64,000 nucleotides of DNA from Tanypteryx hageni (lineage: Eukaryota > Arthropoda > Insecta > Odonata > Petaluridae): the NCBI GenBank assembly GCA_028673005.1, contig CM054115.1, positions 194,440,370-194,504,369 on the forward strand, in the 5' to 3' direction. The translations under genes and the position numbers were made by a program. This document shows positions 42,165 through 54,366 of the stretch, piece after piece (position 1 is the first letter of the stretch; every line of letters begins with the position of its first letter). Under the pieces are notes generated by a model. That model ran no database searches and had not been told where the DNA came from. It saw nothing but the letters and a program-made list of their open reading frames with translations.

Positions 42165-44645
42165 CCCTCCCTAAGGACTGCATAACCTTACAGAGGTGGG
42201 AGGGTTTGTGTACTCTTACGAACCAAAGAGCTATGCCGGCGGGAGATAATTCTCCTGGTAGGACCATCCAAGCCGGAAAGGTCTGAGGGGAAGAGTCAGA
42301 CTAAGAAGCAGTCTTGGGGTTTTACATTCCCCTGTGCAAGGGCAGCAGCTTGCACAGTACCTCTGTAGGTGGTGATCATGTGGATCTGAACAGCTACAGA
42401 TGGGTAATCACTCTGTGAAACTGCGATGAGGAAAGCAAGGGGAAACTACCTCATTATATTTCACATGATAGGCTGAAAAGCTGAAAATACCTCTATGGAT
42501 CTTTCTGGGGTAAAATATTCCGGAGGTAAAATAGTCCCCCAATCGGATCTCCGGGTGGGGACTACCCTAGGGGATGCACAGAGGAAATGTAAAATTAATA
42601 AGAAAGCAAGTAGTGAGAAATTAAAAATAGGCACATGGAATGTTAGGATTATGAATTCAGGGGGTAAACTAGAGAACTTAAAAAGGGAAATGAGAAGGAA
42701 TAATGTAGGTATAGTAGGTCTTAGTGAAGTTCGGTGGGAAGGAGAAGGCGAGATAAATTCAGACGAATTTAAGATTATTTACTCGGGAGGGGAGAAAAAG
42801 GAAAGGGGAGCGGGGATTATAATGAGAAAAGAGATAGCTCAAAGAATTAGCAAGGTAGTGACAGTTAATGATAGATTAATAGCCATAAAACTTCAGATGG
42901 AGCCAGTGGAAATGCTTATAATTCAAGTGTATATGCCAACAACTAATGCTGGCGACGACGAAGTAGATGAAATGTATGAACAGATTATGGAGATATTGGA
43001 GGAGGAGGGAAAAGGAAGGATCACCACCATAGTAATGGGAGATTGGAACAGTGTAGTCGAAGAGGGACAGGAAGATAACATAGTGGGAAAATATGGACTA
43101 GGGAAGAGAAATGAAAGAGGGGATAAACTTGTGGAATTCTGCCATAGAAATAGATTGATTGTAACTAATACATGGTTTAAGCATCACCAGCGGAGACTTT
43201 ACACATGGAGAAGCCCAGGAGACCAGAGACGATACCAGATAGATTACATACTAGTCAATGAAAGATTTAGAAATAGCATTAAAAATGTGAAAACACTACC
43301 AGGGGCAGATATCGATTCTGACCACAACCTTTTGGTGGCAAATATACAATGTAGACTGAAGAGCGTTAAGAGAAACATAAGAGTTAACAAGAAATGGAAC
43401 TTAAAGGAACTCCTTAAAAACAAGGAGGCTATCATGATAGAGCTGGAGGAAAGGTTGGGGGAGAGAGCTGAAGAAAATAGGAAGAATGTAGATGAGGAGT
43501 GGAGATACATCCATAGCAACATTAAAGATGTAATGGAAAAGAAGGTAGGAAAGATAACGGGTGAAAGAAACAAAAAACCCTGGATCACAGCAGCCATGCT
43601 GCAAAAAATGGAAGAGCGGAGAAAGTGAAAGAACATAAACACTGAAGAAGGCCAAAGAAAGTACAAGGAGTTAAATAATGCTTTAAGAAGGGAAACAGAT
43701 AAAGCAAGAGAACAGTGGATAAATGAAAAATGCGAGGAGATTGTCGAATGTGAAAGAATTTGTAGAACAGACCTCATGTATAGCAAAGCAAGGGAACTAT
43801 TCAAGAAAAAAGCGAGAAAGATAGAACGTAAAGGAATCATGAACAAAAGTGGTATAATAGTATCGGAGCCAGACAATGTAAAGAATGTCTGGAAAGAATA
43901 CATTGAGGTTCTGTATGACAAAGAAGGAAAGCCAAGAAATATTGAATTAAATGAAAAAGAGGATGTGGAAGAAGATCAGCTAGGACCAAGTATTCTCGAG
44001 TCTGAAGTTAAAAGAGCAATTGATGACATGAAAAGAAGAAAGGCTGTTGGGAGTGATGATATACCCGTGGACGTTCTTAAGGTTTTGGAGTCGAAAGCAG
44101 TTAAGCAACTAACAACATTTTTTAACCAAGTATATGATACTGGCATATGGCCTGAAGATTTTTTAGATGTTGTGATGGTACCACTGGAGAAAAAGAACAA
44201 TGCAAAATGTTGTAAGGATTACAGAACTATTAGTTTAATTTCTCATACAGCTAAAGTTCTAACCAGAATAATAACCAAAAGAATTGAATGTAAAATAGAA
44301 AAGGAGCTGCAAGATAATCAGTTTGGTTTCAGAAGAGGAAGAGGGACTAGAGATGCTATAGGATGTATGAGGATGATGATAGAAAGCGCGCTAGAAGTCA
44401 ATAAAAGTATGTATTTTTGTTTTGTAGATTGGGAGAAAGCTTTTGACCGAGTGAAATGGGATGAAATGCTGGGTATTTTAAACAAAATAGGAATAGATTG
44501 GAAAGATAAAAGACTGCTTAAAAACCTTTACTTTGATCAAAAGATTAGAGTCAGGGTTGAAGGAGAAGAAACAGAAAGTACTTTAATGGGGAGGGGAGTG
44601 AGGCAGGGTTGTCCTATTTCACCAGCGATATTTAATATTTATGCT
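42165..44645 (+). pseudogene. APE-type LINE (RTE/BovB-like 'craniofacial development protein 2' type), 3'-truncated
   Basis: A 5' leader from about 42165 (gctatgccggcgggagataa, 'aagccggaaaggtctgaggg') leads into a frame starting at 42495. The apurinic-type endonuclease shows TWNVRIMNSGGKLE, 'GLSEVRW', 'MGDWNSVV', 'RRYQIDYILV' and 'SDHNLLVANI', with the Asn, Glu, Asp and His catalytic residues. The RT follows with 'GSDDIPVDVLKVL', 'YRTISLISHTAKVLTRII' and 'FCFVDWEKAFDRVKWDEMLG' (motif A), up to 'GRGVRQGCPISPAIFN'. A single TGA at 43626-43628 breaks an otherwise continuous frame. At about 44645 the sequence switches to antisense Gypsy, so the YxDD motif and the 3' tail are missing. LINEs usually lose 5' ends; a lost 3' end implies later deletion or rearrangement. 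Confidence 0.9.
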
Positions 44646-45735
44646 CGGGGAAATCCTTGACGGCGTCTACCTTCTCCTGTAAGGGCTTCGTCTCCTCCGC
44701 GTTAACAGTATAGCCGAGGAATCTAACATCGGGCTTACCGAAAACACATTTCCCGGGGTTGATGAGCACGCCATACTCGCGAAGCAGCGCGAAGATCTCG
44801 CGCATGTGACGTTCATGTTACTCCTCTGACGAAGACGCGATCAGTATGTCATCGATACATGCGTAACAAAACTCCAGCCCTCTCAGAATCTCATCTATGA
44901 AGCGCTGGAAAGTCTGGGCCGCGTTACGCAGGCCAAATGACATATACGGGAATTCGAAGAGGCCAAAAGGTGTGGTGATGGCCGTCTTCGGAACGTCCTC
45001 CGGGTTCTCGGGTATCTGGCTGTAGGCTCGCACCAGGTCGACAGTCGATAATACGGATTTACCGGTGAGCGACTGCGCCAAGTCTTCGATGTGCGGCACG
45101 GGATAGCGGTCGGGGAAGGTCCGCGCGTTAAGCGCGCCATAATCTCAGCACGGGCGCCACTCTTCTCCCTTCTTCGGGACGAGGTGCAGAGCGGAAGACC
45201 AGCTACTATCCGAAGGGCGGACTGCGGACTCGAATTCCGCTTTCGCTGCCTTCAACCTATCGGGCGCCAATCGTCGAGGCTTGCACGATACCGGCGGACC
45301 CGGCGTTGTCCGGATGTGGTGCAGGGTAGAGTGGCGGCGTTCCCCCGGCGTACCGTTAGGCCTGGTGATCTCCGGAAACTCCGCTAAAACGTCGTGGAAC
45401 CTAGAGCTGCCGAGGACCACCTTGATGTGCTCCACAGGGCCGCTCGCGCTGCGTCGACGACCGACAAGTTGGTCACTCCGTCGATCAGGCGCTGGTGGCG
45501 CACATCGACTAGCAAACCGAAGAAGGAGAGGAGATCCGCCCCGATGATGCGAAACATCGGCGACGACGAAGCGCCACGTGAAATCTCGGCGGAGACCCAG
45601 ATTCAGTTGGAGAGCCGCCCATCCGTATGTATGAATCACCGATTCGTTCGCCACGAAGAGATCGTACGTGGTCTTGGTCCGGGCTCGGCACCGAATGAAA
45701 ATGATGGGGACGGTAGTGAAAGGTTGCATTCATTG
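44646..45735 (-). pseudogene. Ty3/Gypsy protease/reverse transcriptase region, minus strand
   Basis: GC-rich minus-strand pol fragment. From the right it holds a degraded retropepsin-like part (45729-45500), 'FPEITRPNGTPGERRHSTLH', and the RT: 'SSWSSALHLVPKKGEEWRPC', then a TGA in place of the usual Gly, '[20 protein letters not shown]', '[14 protein letters not shown]' (motif A), '[20 protein letters not shown]' and 'CIDDILIAS' (motif C, with Cys where Tyr is usual). A stop follows at 44818, after which frame-consistent sequence ('REIFALLREYGVLINPGKCV') runs to the junction. It resembles the family of the integrase at 35151-36398 in composition and type and may be the other half of one split element. 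Confidence 0.85.
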
Positions 45736-48700
45736 CTTTCCCACATACCGTCGGCTCCTGCACCGCCGCCGATGAATGTGACTGTGTGGGCTGAGGGAAA
45801 ATCCATGCCGATGGAGGTGGATTCCGGTGCAGGATTTTCTTTAATTGGGGGAGAAACTTACAACTCCATGTTCAGGCACATACTCCTCTCTAAGCCAACC
45901 GTAATGCTAAATACCTGGTCAAAAGAAGAATTGCCTGTTAGGGGTGAAATTTTGGTCAGTGTGTGTTTGCCTCCGCGTCAGGCAAAACTCCCTTTGGTGG
46001 TGATGGCAGGAGATGGTCCAAGCCTGATGGGCCGTAATTCTTTTGAGAATTTAGGTGTCAAATTTCAGGGAGCAGTCCAACTTACCACCCCAAATTTCAG
46101 ACTTTAGGGATGTTTTCGAATCTGCCTTAGGAAAATACGCGGGTCCCCCCGCGCGAGTTCAGTTGCGAGTTGACGCGAATCCTGTTTTTCGCCGAGCTAG
46201 GCCGGTTCCACTCGCAATGGTTGAGAAAGTGAGTGAGGAAATAGATAGGATGGTGAAGAAGAGCATCCTAGAGAGGGTTGATTTTTTAGAGTGGGCCACC
46301 CCTACTGTAAATGTAGTCAAGCGTGACAAAACCATTAGAATTTGTGGTGACTACAGCTCCACAATAAATCCTCAATGCATGAGACAGATTTAACCACTCC
46401 CAACTGTGGGCGAGCTTTTAAGTAAATTGGCAGGAGGCAAATGGTTTACCAAGTTTGACTTATCTGAAGCCTTTATGCAGGTTTCGGTGGATGAGGAAAC
46501 GTCAAGGGTGTTAACTCTTAATACCCATAGGGGGTTGTACAGAATGCTTCGGTTGCCCCCAGGGCTCTCCTCTTCTCCTGCAATTTTTCAATGTACCATG
46601 GAAACTATCCTTGCTGGCCTGGAGGGAGTAATTGTATATATGGATGATGTTCTATGTCAAGCATCATCAGAGGGCCAGCTATGGCATCGAGTTAGAGGAG
46701 TATTAGAAAGATAAAGGGGGGCAGGTTTTCGTTTAAGGCTGAGTAAATGCCAATTTTCTGCTAGAAGTTTGGAATTTGTGGGATATTTAGTTTCAGCAGA
46801 TGGCATTAGGCCAACGGATAGTAAAGTGAAAGCATTAGGCTTCATCCCCAACCAATGTGGCTGAACTTCAAGCCTACCTGGGCTATATAAATTATTATGA
46901 TAGATTCTTCCCTCAGAAGGCCACTAGGTTTGCTCCTTTATATGCATTGCTAGGTGAAGGTGTCCAATGGAGATGGACAGAAAAGGAAGAGGCCTGCATT
47001 ACTTATGCTAAGTCTATTATGACTTCAGGTGCAGTGCTTGCACATTATTCCCCTAAGTGCCCAATAACGGTGTCATGTGATGCCTCACCATATGGAGTTG
47101 GGGCAGTGTTGTCTCATGTGTATAGTGATAACCAGGAGAGACCAGTGGCATATGCTTCAAGAACTCTTAGAGGAAGTGAGAAAAATTACTTGCAATTGGA
47201 CAAAGAGGCACTGGCTATTATATTTGGGATTACGAAATTTCGTATGTATTTGTTGGGGCGCACTTTTGAGATTATAACAGACCACAAGCCCCTGTTAGGA
47301 ATTTTTAAGCCAGAAAAGTCCATATCAGATGTCTTGTCTCCACGGATGCTTCGCTGGTCCTTAATGCTATCTAATTATGATTTTAAATTGTCATACCGCC
47401 CAGGGATGCAGCATGAAAATGCAGATTTTTTTCAGTCGTCTTCCATTAGACTGCAAGGAGGTGGATGCTGAGACAATTTTCCCTGAGCCAGCAGGTGTGA
47501 TGCTCCTAGAAGAAGCTCCTTTGGACTCACCATTGACAGCTGGGGCTGTAGCAGAAGCCACCAGTGATGACAAACTGTTGGCAGAGGTGCGAGAGGGGCT
47601 ACTTCGAGGGTGGAGTGCTGCCTCCAGATCCAAGGAGGCAAAGCTTTTCTTCAGAGAGCCAGCAGGCACTTTCATGGTGCATAAGGGATGCGTCCTCTGA
47701 GGTAGCAGGGTCGTTATCCCAGAGAAGCTGAGAGGGAATGTGATGCAGCGTCTACATAAGGTGCATCAGGGAGTCGTCCGCACTAAGGCATTGGCACGGA
47801 GTTATTTCTGGTGGCCTGGCCTTGATAAGGACATTGAAGAGTTGGTATTGTCTTACCCTAGGTGCTGTTAGACACAGCCAGATCCAAGGAGAGCACCTGT
47901 CATCCCTTGGAGTGTTCTAGAAAAGCCATGGTCGCGCCTTCACCTTGATTTTGCAGGACCAACCCATAGCCATACATTTCTAGTGCTGGTGGATGCATAC
48001 TCAAAATGGATAGAAGTCAAGGAGACAAAAGGGTCCATGAGCTCCTTAACCACCATCAATTGCCTTAGAAGATGGTTTGTCACCCATGGCATTCCTGACC
48101 AGCTGGTAACTGACAATGGACCAGCCTTCAGGTTGGATGAATTTCTTACTTTTGTCAGAAAGAATTGCGTTACCCATATTAAAGCTGCACCTTATCACCC
48201 TGCATCAAATGGCCAAGCAGAAAGGGTGGTGCAGACCTTAAAAAACTGTCTAAAAAAGCTACCACCAGCAGAATGGAAGCTGCAGTTGGCAAATGTCTTG
48301 CTTACATTGAGAACCACTCCTAGCACTTCCACTGGTAGAAGCCTGGCAGAGATGTTGATGGGCCAGCATATACAAACAATGCTGGATAAATTACATCCAG
48401 CGGCATGGCCAAAATCTTCTGAGAGGGAGGAGAAAGTCGTAAATGCTGTTAATATGCCAATTAATAAGTTTAGATTTTTTGCAGAAGGAGATCCTGTATA
48501 TTTCCGTAGCTATTCAGGTGGAAAGCTATGGTTGCCGGGATACATAAAAGCAGCCAAGGGTCCCTGCAATTTTGAAGTTGCATGTGAAGATGAGAGAACT
48601 GAAAGGCGCCATGTAAACCAGTTGATGCATCATAACACATCAGCAGTGCTCCCTTCCTCATCAGATAGTTTTAAAGATTCTGGAGATAGTGTGTCATATC

Positions 48701-48996
48701 CAAATAATGTTTTTTATCCTTTTCCTTTTGATAATTTTGTAAAAAGTGTTAGTCCCTCAATGCCTGAAGTTCCAGTAGGAGAGCAGATCCCTCCAAATGA
48801 ATTGCAGACAAATCATGCTCGAGGTGTTACCAGCATTGGTGCTTCAGATAATGGTGAACCATCATCTGCTGCCGCAATGTCAGCCCAGAGTGATGAAACT
48901 TTACCATCACTGCAGCAGGCTACAAGAGCATCAGTGAGAATAAAGAGGATTCCAGGATACCTGAAGGACTATAAGTGCCATACTGCTCGGACCTAA
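45736..48996 (+). pseudogene. Ty3/Gypsy (Mag-like) pol: protease, RT, RNase H, integrase
   Basis: Plus-strand pol with domains in order. Retropepsin VDSGAGFSLIGG (45822 on). RT has 'DYSSTINPQC', 'FTKFDLSEAFMQV' and VYMDDVL (46640). RNase H has 'SCDASPYGVGAVLSHV', 'LDKEALAIIFGITKF' and 'TDHKPLLGIF'. Integrase has an H-H/C-C region with 'VVRTKALARSYFWWPGLDKD', then 'HLDFAGPTHS', 'TDNGPAFRLDE' and 'YHPASNGQAERVVQTLKN' (D, D, E). It is of the K02A2.6-like Mag type. Breaks: frameshift near 46090, TAA at 46392, TAA at 46712, frameshift near 46845, frameshift near 47460, TGA at 47698, TAG at 47868. From 47983 to 48996 the integrase frame is open. The 5' part, including gag, is missing; it begins at a junction with the opposite Gypsy. 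The 3' LTR follows. Confidence 0.92.
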
Positions 48997-49124
48997 GAGT
49001 TTGGTTAATTTTTTGTGAGCAGTGCTTATTAGGCAACATGATATGTATTTAGTTTTTGGCTATATTATGAATTAATGCTAATTTATAAAATTGTGTGGCT
49101 CTTCAAGCTAAAAGGGGGAGTTGT

Positions 49125-49388
49125 TGTTATGTATTCATTTATTGTATTTTAATTATTATGTATAGGGCCACATTTCATGTTTTGTTTGTTTGTGTTGTGC
49201 AGCGATGTTTGTTTGTTTTTTGCCACTTTGCCATGTTCTTGATTCTCAGTGAGCAAGCAGTTGTAACATGACCATCCGGGAGTGCGGTCGCATATCCCTG
49301 GCATAGGTATTGTGTGTCATAAGAAGTAAATACAGCCATTGTTGAACCAACGATCTCGGTTTGTCATTGCCAAGGCACATACATAACA
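49125..49388 (+). mobile_element. 3' LTR of the plus-strand Gypsy element (264 bp)
   Basis: Preceded by the polypurine tract AAAAGGGGGAG. It starts TGTTATGTAT and ends with the exact inverted repeat ATACATAACA, giving TG...CA. It contains ttctcagtgagcaagcagtt and ends shortly after a likely poly(A) region (aagtaaatacagcc). The matching 5' LTR is lost. Confidence 0.8.
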
Positions 49389-50256
49389 ACGGCTTATTTT
49401 GTGAACTGAGTACCATATTCATGGCCAAGGCAATGGATGACACAGCTAGGTGAAGTAAGCGAGGCTTAACAACTAAAAATGAGAAACATTTCCTCTCAAA
49501 ATGCTTCTCGCACACAAACAAACGAGAGAAATTTCTTTCCTTCCTTCCTAGAAGATCTATCCATTGCAGGTATCAGTTAAGAAAATATAAAAGCATTCTC
49601 AATAAACGCATTCACATAACACTACTTAGAACTAGTTCGTTAGAATTTTTTTCAAAAATATATGATATTTTTAAGACTTACCTGTTGATTGGAGATCAGA
49701 ACAAATTCATTCCGTCACCTTTTCTTAAACAGTGATGAATGCATATCTACTATATATCTACATGACAAAATCAGAGTATCTGTCAACCACTCTATAAGCA
49801 ATGGCGAACTTTTATCAAGCAAAATGGCCGTTGTTCTGTTACGATACAAAAGGAACGTGTGGCGCTGTGGTGATGCAGTAGAGAGAGAGAAATAGAGGGA
49901 GAAAAAGAGAGAGAGAGAGAGCTGACTGCGACTGCAGCACCTATCGCGGATCCCTTAGCATAGTGAACTAGGTGTAAAAGCTGGGAATCTATTCTCTCAT
50001 AAGAGTTTCATACCCCTGTTAACGAAGCTCTTCGAAAGCCGTGCGCATGCATGCAAGACCCACTCACACTGAGGCACACCAAAGCACAGTGAAGCATGCC
50101 CTTGCATGCTAGCAGAGAATATTGTCTCCACGCAAACCGCTGCAAAGAAATTGCAGAGACATGACACACTCCGGCTTTAGTGGGATTGGGTTCATTTAAT
50201 AACATGGAAAGAATATTTTCAGTCGCACCGTGCACCAGTGGGAGCCGGTCTTAATA
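49389..50256. other. No gene; GA microsatellite
   Basis: A (GA)n-rich tract at 49880-49922. The rest (49389-50256) contains nothing recognisable. Confidence 0.5.
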
Positions 50257-50397
50257 CAGTAATATCCTGTTACAATGAATTTCTCGGAGTGCATAAATAA
50301 TTTCGTTGTACTGAAATTTCATTGTAACGAATACTACTAGAAATTAGTTCACAAGATCAATTTCTCATTCAAATAAGTTCCACTGCTTATTTATAAG

Positions 50398-51672
50398 CAG
50401 AGGCATAGCAACAAAATATGGCGCCTATGGCGAGCCATAAAATGCACCTTCGTATAATATAATCATACATCTACACATACCTATTTGTATTTTTGATTGT
50501 TTTTCATAGCTCTTTTGAACCTTTTTACATTGTGAAATTCTTTTAATTGGGAACAGTAATTATGTGCAATTATTCAAGAATTATCTGCAATGTTACCATA
50601 AGGAAACAGAAGGCGCTATAGGGTTATATTCATAAAGAAAATATTGAAAGGCAAAAAAAATTAATATAAAATTTATTATTTGCCTTATTTACAAGTCAAC
50701 TGCTTTTTGTGCATTTTCACACTTGCAGAATTATCAATGATCTTTTCAAAATCTGTTTCGCAAAATAATTTACTTTCTATTGAAAGTAAACTTAAGTCAG
50801 AAAGACAATTTTGGCCCATTGTTGAACGCAAATAATTTTAAATTATTTTCAACTTGCTAAAACTTCGTTTTCCTGGTGCTACTGACACTGGCAATGTTAA
50901 AATGAGCCGTAAGGCCACGATAATATTTGGATAGGATTTGCACAAATCCCATTTCACCATTCCTTCCAAAATTTCAAAATATTCCAGGTTTAATGTTGAA
51001 ACTATGAAAGCAATGCTTATTATAAAGATAAATTGTGACTTAGAATGTGATAAGTTTTATGACAAGATTATGAAATACCAGAATGTGCTAGTAAAATAAG
51101 TTCATCCAAAAAATATTCCAGGTTTAAGCCCGATGACTTGCAGAATTCCTCTACATTAACCTAAAAATTGCGTTTCGTATTATAAGTACTTATAAAAGTT
51201 GTTTTGTATCTAAATTTTGGAAAGTAAAATAGCTTAGAGTAATTTGTGTAATTTTTTACTGAACCAATATCATGGTCCTGTTTTGGCACCAAGGAAATAC
51301 ATCACCATCGTATTATAAGTATTTATAAAAGTTGTTTTGTATCTCAATTTTGGAAAGTAAAATAATAAATAATTTGTGTCATTTTTTACTGAACCAACAT
51401 CATGGTCCCATTTTGGCACCAAGGAAATATGGTCAGTCTGAATGATAGCAATGCCTGTAAGACAAACTTTGTGACTCCAATTGCTTGAATGTGCTCATGT
51501 TTTATTCATGGAAATAATAGAAAGAAAGAAAAACAGAAACATTTCATTTCAAGTGACACCTTTCAAAATAACAATTTTTTCTTACTCTCAGTCAATATAT
51601 AAAAAATCTTGGGTTTGGTGCCTTCATTGAGTTGGCGGTGGCCACATTGGCCATACCCTCGCTATGCCTCTG
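50398..51672. mobile_element. Non-autonomous hAT element inside the Tigger
   Basis: Ends CAGAGGCATAGCAACAAAAT (left) and, reversed, CAGAGGCATAGCGAGGGTAT (right). The candidate 8-bp duplication, tttataag against tttaggag, matches at 6 of 8. It is AT-rich and non-coding, and includes a 133-bp tandem duplication (51176-51435). Confidence 0.65.
51176..51435 (+). repeat. 133-bp tandem duplication
   Basis: cgtattataagtacttataa at 51176 recurs at 51309 as cgtattataagtatttataa. Both units run to 'ttttggcaccaaggaaata', with about 90% identity by eye. Confidence 0.8.
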
Positions 51673-52001
51673 TTTAGGAGCCACTGTAGTTTTAATTTTT
51701 GCTTTATAATAATAAAGAAAATTTTAAATACATAATTACAAAGATAAAAAAACATGTAAAACTACATATATTTTGTTTTCTAGAAACATAATTTTATGAA
51801 AGCACAAATAATACAAAGATAGAAAGTTCAAATATGAATTGCCATTATTTTTTATGAATTAATTTTCTTTTATTTGGGTAAAGCCTGTCATTTTTGATTG
51901 TACTAAACTTTTTGAAGTGCTTGTCATTAAATAATGATGAATAACATTAATCTGGCCAAAAACTGTATCCGGAACATCACTACAACTATAAAGAAACTGC
52001 C

Positions 52002-53392
<1,391 letters not shown>

Positions 53393-54366
53393 TCATTAGC
53401 CATATTTGCAATGTATGGGGTATACTCCACACAATTTTTTGAGTAATGAATTTTGGACATGACTGACAAAAAGTAGAGACAGACATGTTTATATAGGCTA
53501 CAGGGGAGGGGAGGATGAAGGGACAAATAAAGTGATGGGGCAGAGGAGAAGGGGTAAAAAGGAAATTAATGCCAAGGGATGGAGTGATGGTTAAAGATTG
53601 GATGGCGGGAGATGGAGTTGAGGGAAGTGCATGCAAAAATGCAGTAGCTTCAAGGTTAGCTAATTAGTGGAGGAGGAGATGTGTGTGTGGTGCAGAGTGG
53701 AGACCATAGGAAAAGGATCATTAAAAAGATAATAATTATCCAAGAAGGAAGAATGGGCAGGAAAAGTAAGATGGTGGCAAGGGTGCAGTTGGGTTGTGAC
53801 ACATATTGTAAACTTTTCAACTTACATTTCTCTCAGAACCACCCACAGAGATATCTCACTCAGTCTAGATCAGGGGTTCTCAACCAGTGGGGAGTTCCCC
53901 CCCTGGGGGGAATTTTAGGGGGTTTAGGGGGGAATTGAGACCACTATTCAGCTAAATGTGATGTTCTGTAGATTATGTAAAATTTGTAAACTTGTAGTTT
54001 ATTTTAATTTATTCTGCGACGTTCAATAATGTTTATTGAATGCCACAGATTAAAATCGATTCTTAAACATACGCGTTATTTTCATTTGCGGAATTAAATT
54101 ATTATTTAAAGACCAGAAAGTGTACCAAAAATTCTGTTACATATTAACTAAGAAATTTTCTCTCACGAAAAATATCACCGTCACTCGCGAAGCGTCAACA
54201 CCAGCGCCGTTTGTCTCAATGTTAAAATTTCTAAACATGATGCTGTCACATGTTAGTTCCTGCCTCAGCGAAAACAAGTGAAAAATATATTTACAATTTT
54301 ATAGTTTAAGGGCATTATTTAAATAAAGTTAATTTTTTAAAGTCATGCCTCAACTATAGCCAGTGC

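Noticed and set aside
43244..43921. 225-codon minus-strand frame rich in Leu, Ser and Phe, looking like a membrane protein
   Set aside because: It is the antisense of the LINE endonuclease/RT frame; the hydrophobicity comes from reading Lys/Glu codons backwards.
45394..45730. First half of a 237-codon plus-strand frame as a gag or protease leader
   Set aside because: This half is antisense of the minus-strand Gypsy; only the part after the junction is true protease.
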